The notes under the pieces are model-generated. The model did no database searches. It was not told the origin of the DNA and was given only the letters and a program-made list of their open reading frames with translations. Positions 6,157 through 6,512 of a stretch of DNA of 6,512 nt are shown here, piece after piece. The position numbers were made by a program, and so were the translations under genes. The number at the start of each line of letters is the position of its first letter. Position 1 is the stretch's first letter. The stretch spans positions 1 through 6,512 of the forward strand of contig JAHFBB010000055.1 in assembly GCA_023250255.1 (NCBI GenBank), read 5' to 3'. This DNA is from Chloroflexota bacterium (GTDB lineage Bacteria > Chloroflexota > Limnocylindria > QHBO01).

Positions 6157-6512
6157 TCAGCCAGGATGGGCCACCGTTTCGCCAGACTTCACCGAGCGTT
6201 GGGGAAAATCAGCTTCCTGTACGCCTGGGTCGATCCGACAGTTCCGACCAATGACCATGCCGGCCGGAACCCGGGCCTGTTTGCCCACCAGGGTCAGCCC
6301 GCTGTGCAGCCGCTCGGGCTCGCTGCGGTTCGGCCGGAGATCGTCGCCATCACCGACCCGGGCATCGGCTCCAATGACGCACTCCTTGTCGATGATCGCC
6401 CGATCGATCACGGCCCCGGGACCGACCTCGGAGTCGAACATCACGATGGAATCCCGAACGACGGCCCCCTCCCCAACCCGAACCCCGGGCGACAGGATCG
6501 ATCGCTCGACTG
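6157..6512 (-). CDS. glgC: Glucose-1-phosphate adenylyltransferase, C-terminal fragment (continues past right edge)
   Basis: The last 117 codons of a gene entering from the right edge. It is open through 6512, so the ATG at 6441 and GTG at 6444 are internal codons, not starts. The translation is a left-handed beta-helix of imperfect hexapeptide repeats (VERSILSPGVRVGEGAVV, then SEVGPGAVIDRAIIDKECVI), as in the C-terminal domain of ADP-glucose pyrophosphorylase, which makes ADP-glucose from glucose 1-phosphate and ATP for glycogen synthesis. The stretch DGDDLRPNRSEPERLHSG, followed by LTLVGKQARVPAGMVIGRN, resembles the C-terminal extension of GlgC-like proteins in high-GC Gram-positive and Chloroflexota genomes. 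The nucleotidyltransferase domain is outside the window, so another sugar-phosphate nucleotidyltransferase with the same C-terminus is possible. TGA at 6159-6157 ends the gene, just before or overlapping the YbjN-like gene. Confidence 0.85.
   Translation of the reverse strand, partial: VERSILSPGVRVGEGAVVRDSIVMFDSEVGPGAVIDRAIIDKECVIGADARVGDGDDLRPNRSEPERLHSGLTLVGKQARVPAGMVIGRNCRIDPGVQEADFPQRSVKSGETVAHPG

Noticed and set aside
6157..6444. A separate 95-residue gene starting at 6444
   Set aside because: The frame continues upstream to the window edge with matching hexapeptide-repeat sequence, so the GTG and ATG here are internal to glgC.

Overview
The window is a dense, GC-rich bacterial segment with no gap longer than about 80 bases between genes. 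Short or overlapping junctions, GTG starts and a strong G/C bias at third codon positions fit a high-GC lineage. The protein style (a GlgC with a long hexapeptide C-terminus, short-form nicotinate phosphoribosyltransferase, membrane-anchored M1-like protein) suggests Chloroflexota of the Limnocylindria/Ellin6529 kind, or possibly an actinobacterium. That placement is an impression, not a measurement. I see no RNA gene, insertion sequence, CRISPR array or prophage.

Left part (1-2008, minus strand): an ABC export operon read right to left. A MacB/FtsX-type permease (GTG start at 2008) overlaps an ATPase (ATG at 848) by the four bases ATGA. That ATPase overlaps the start of a second ABC ATPase (ATG at 54) by another ATGA. 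The second ATPase runs off the left edge, and only its first 18 codons are visible.

Middle (2009-2629, plus strand): a 78-base divergent spacer, then a NUDIX hydrolase of the ADP-ribose pyrophosphatase type. It ends tail-to-tail with the next gene; the two stop codons share bases of TTAG.

Right part (2626-6512, minus strand): a compact co-directional cluster. In transcription order it holds the C-terminal end of glgC (ADP-glucose synthesis, entering from the right edge), a small YbjN/CesT-like protein, a secreted and membrane-anchored M1-peptidase-like protein, and nicotinate phosphoribosyltransferase (pncB). The M1-like protein keeps the zinc-ligand pattern but has Gln in place of the catalytic Glu of HExxH, so it looks like a pseudopeptidase. 

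Functionally, NAD salvage (pncB) faces ADP-ribose clearance (NUDIX), glycogen or nucleotide-sugar metabolism lies upstream, and an independent exporter is transcribed away from the NUDIX gene. Most genes are ordinary. The points deserving attention are the HQLAH motif, the YbjN-like gene without a clear canonical start, and the permease-first double-ATPase arrangement.
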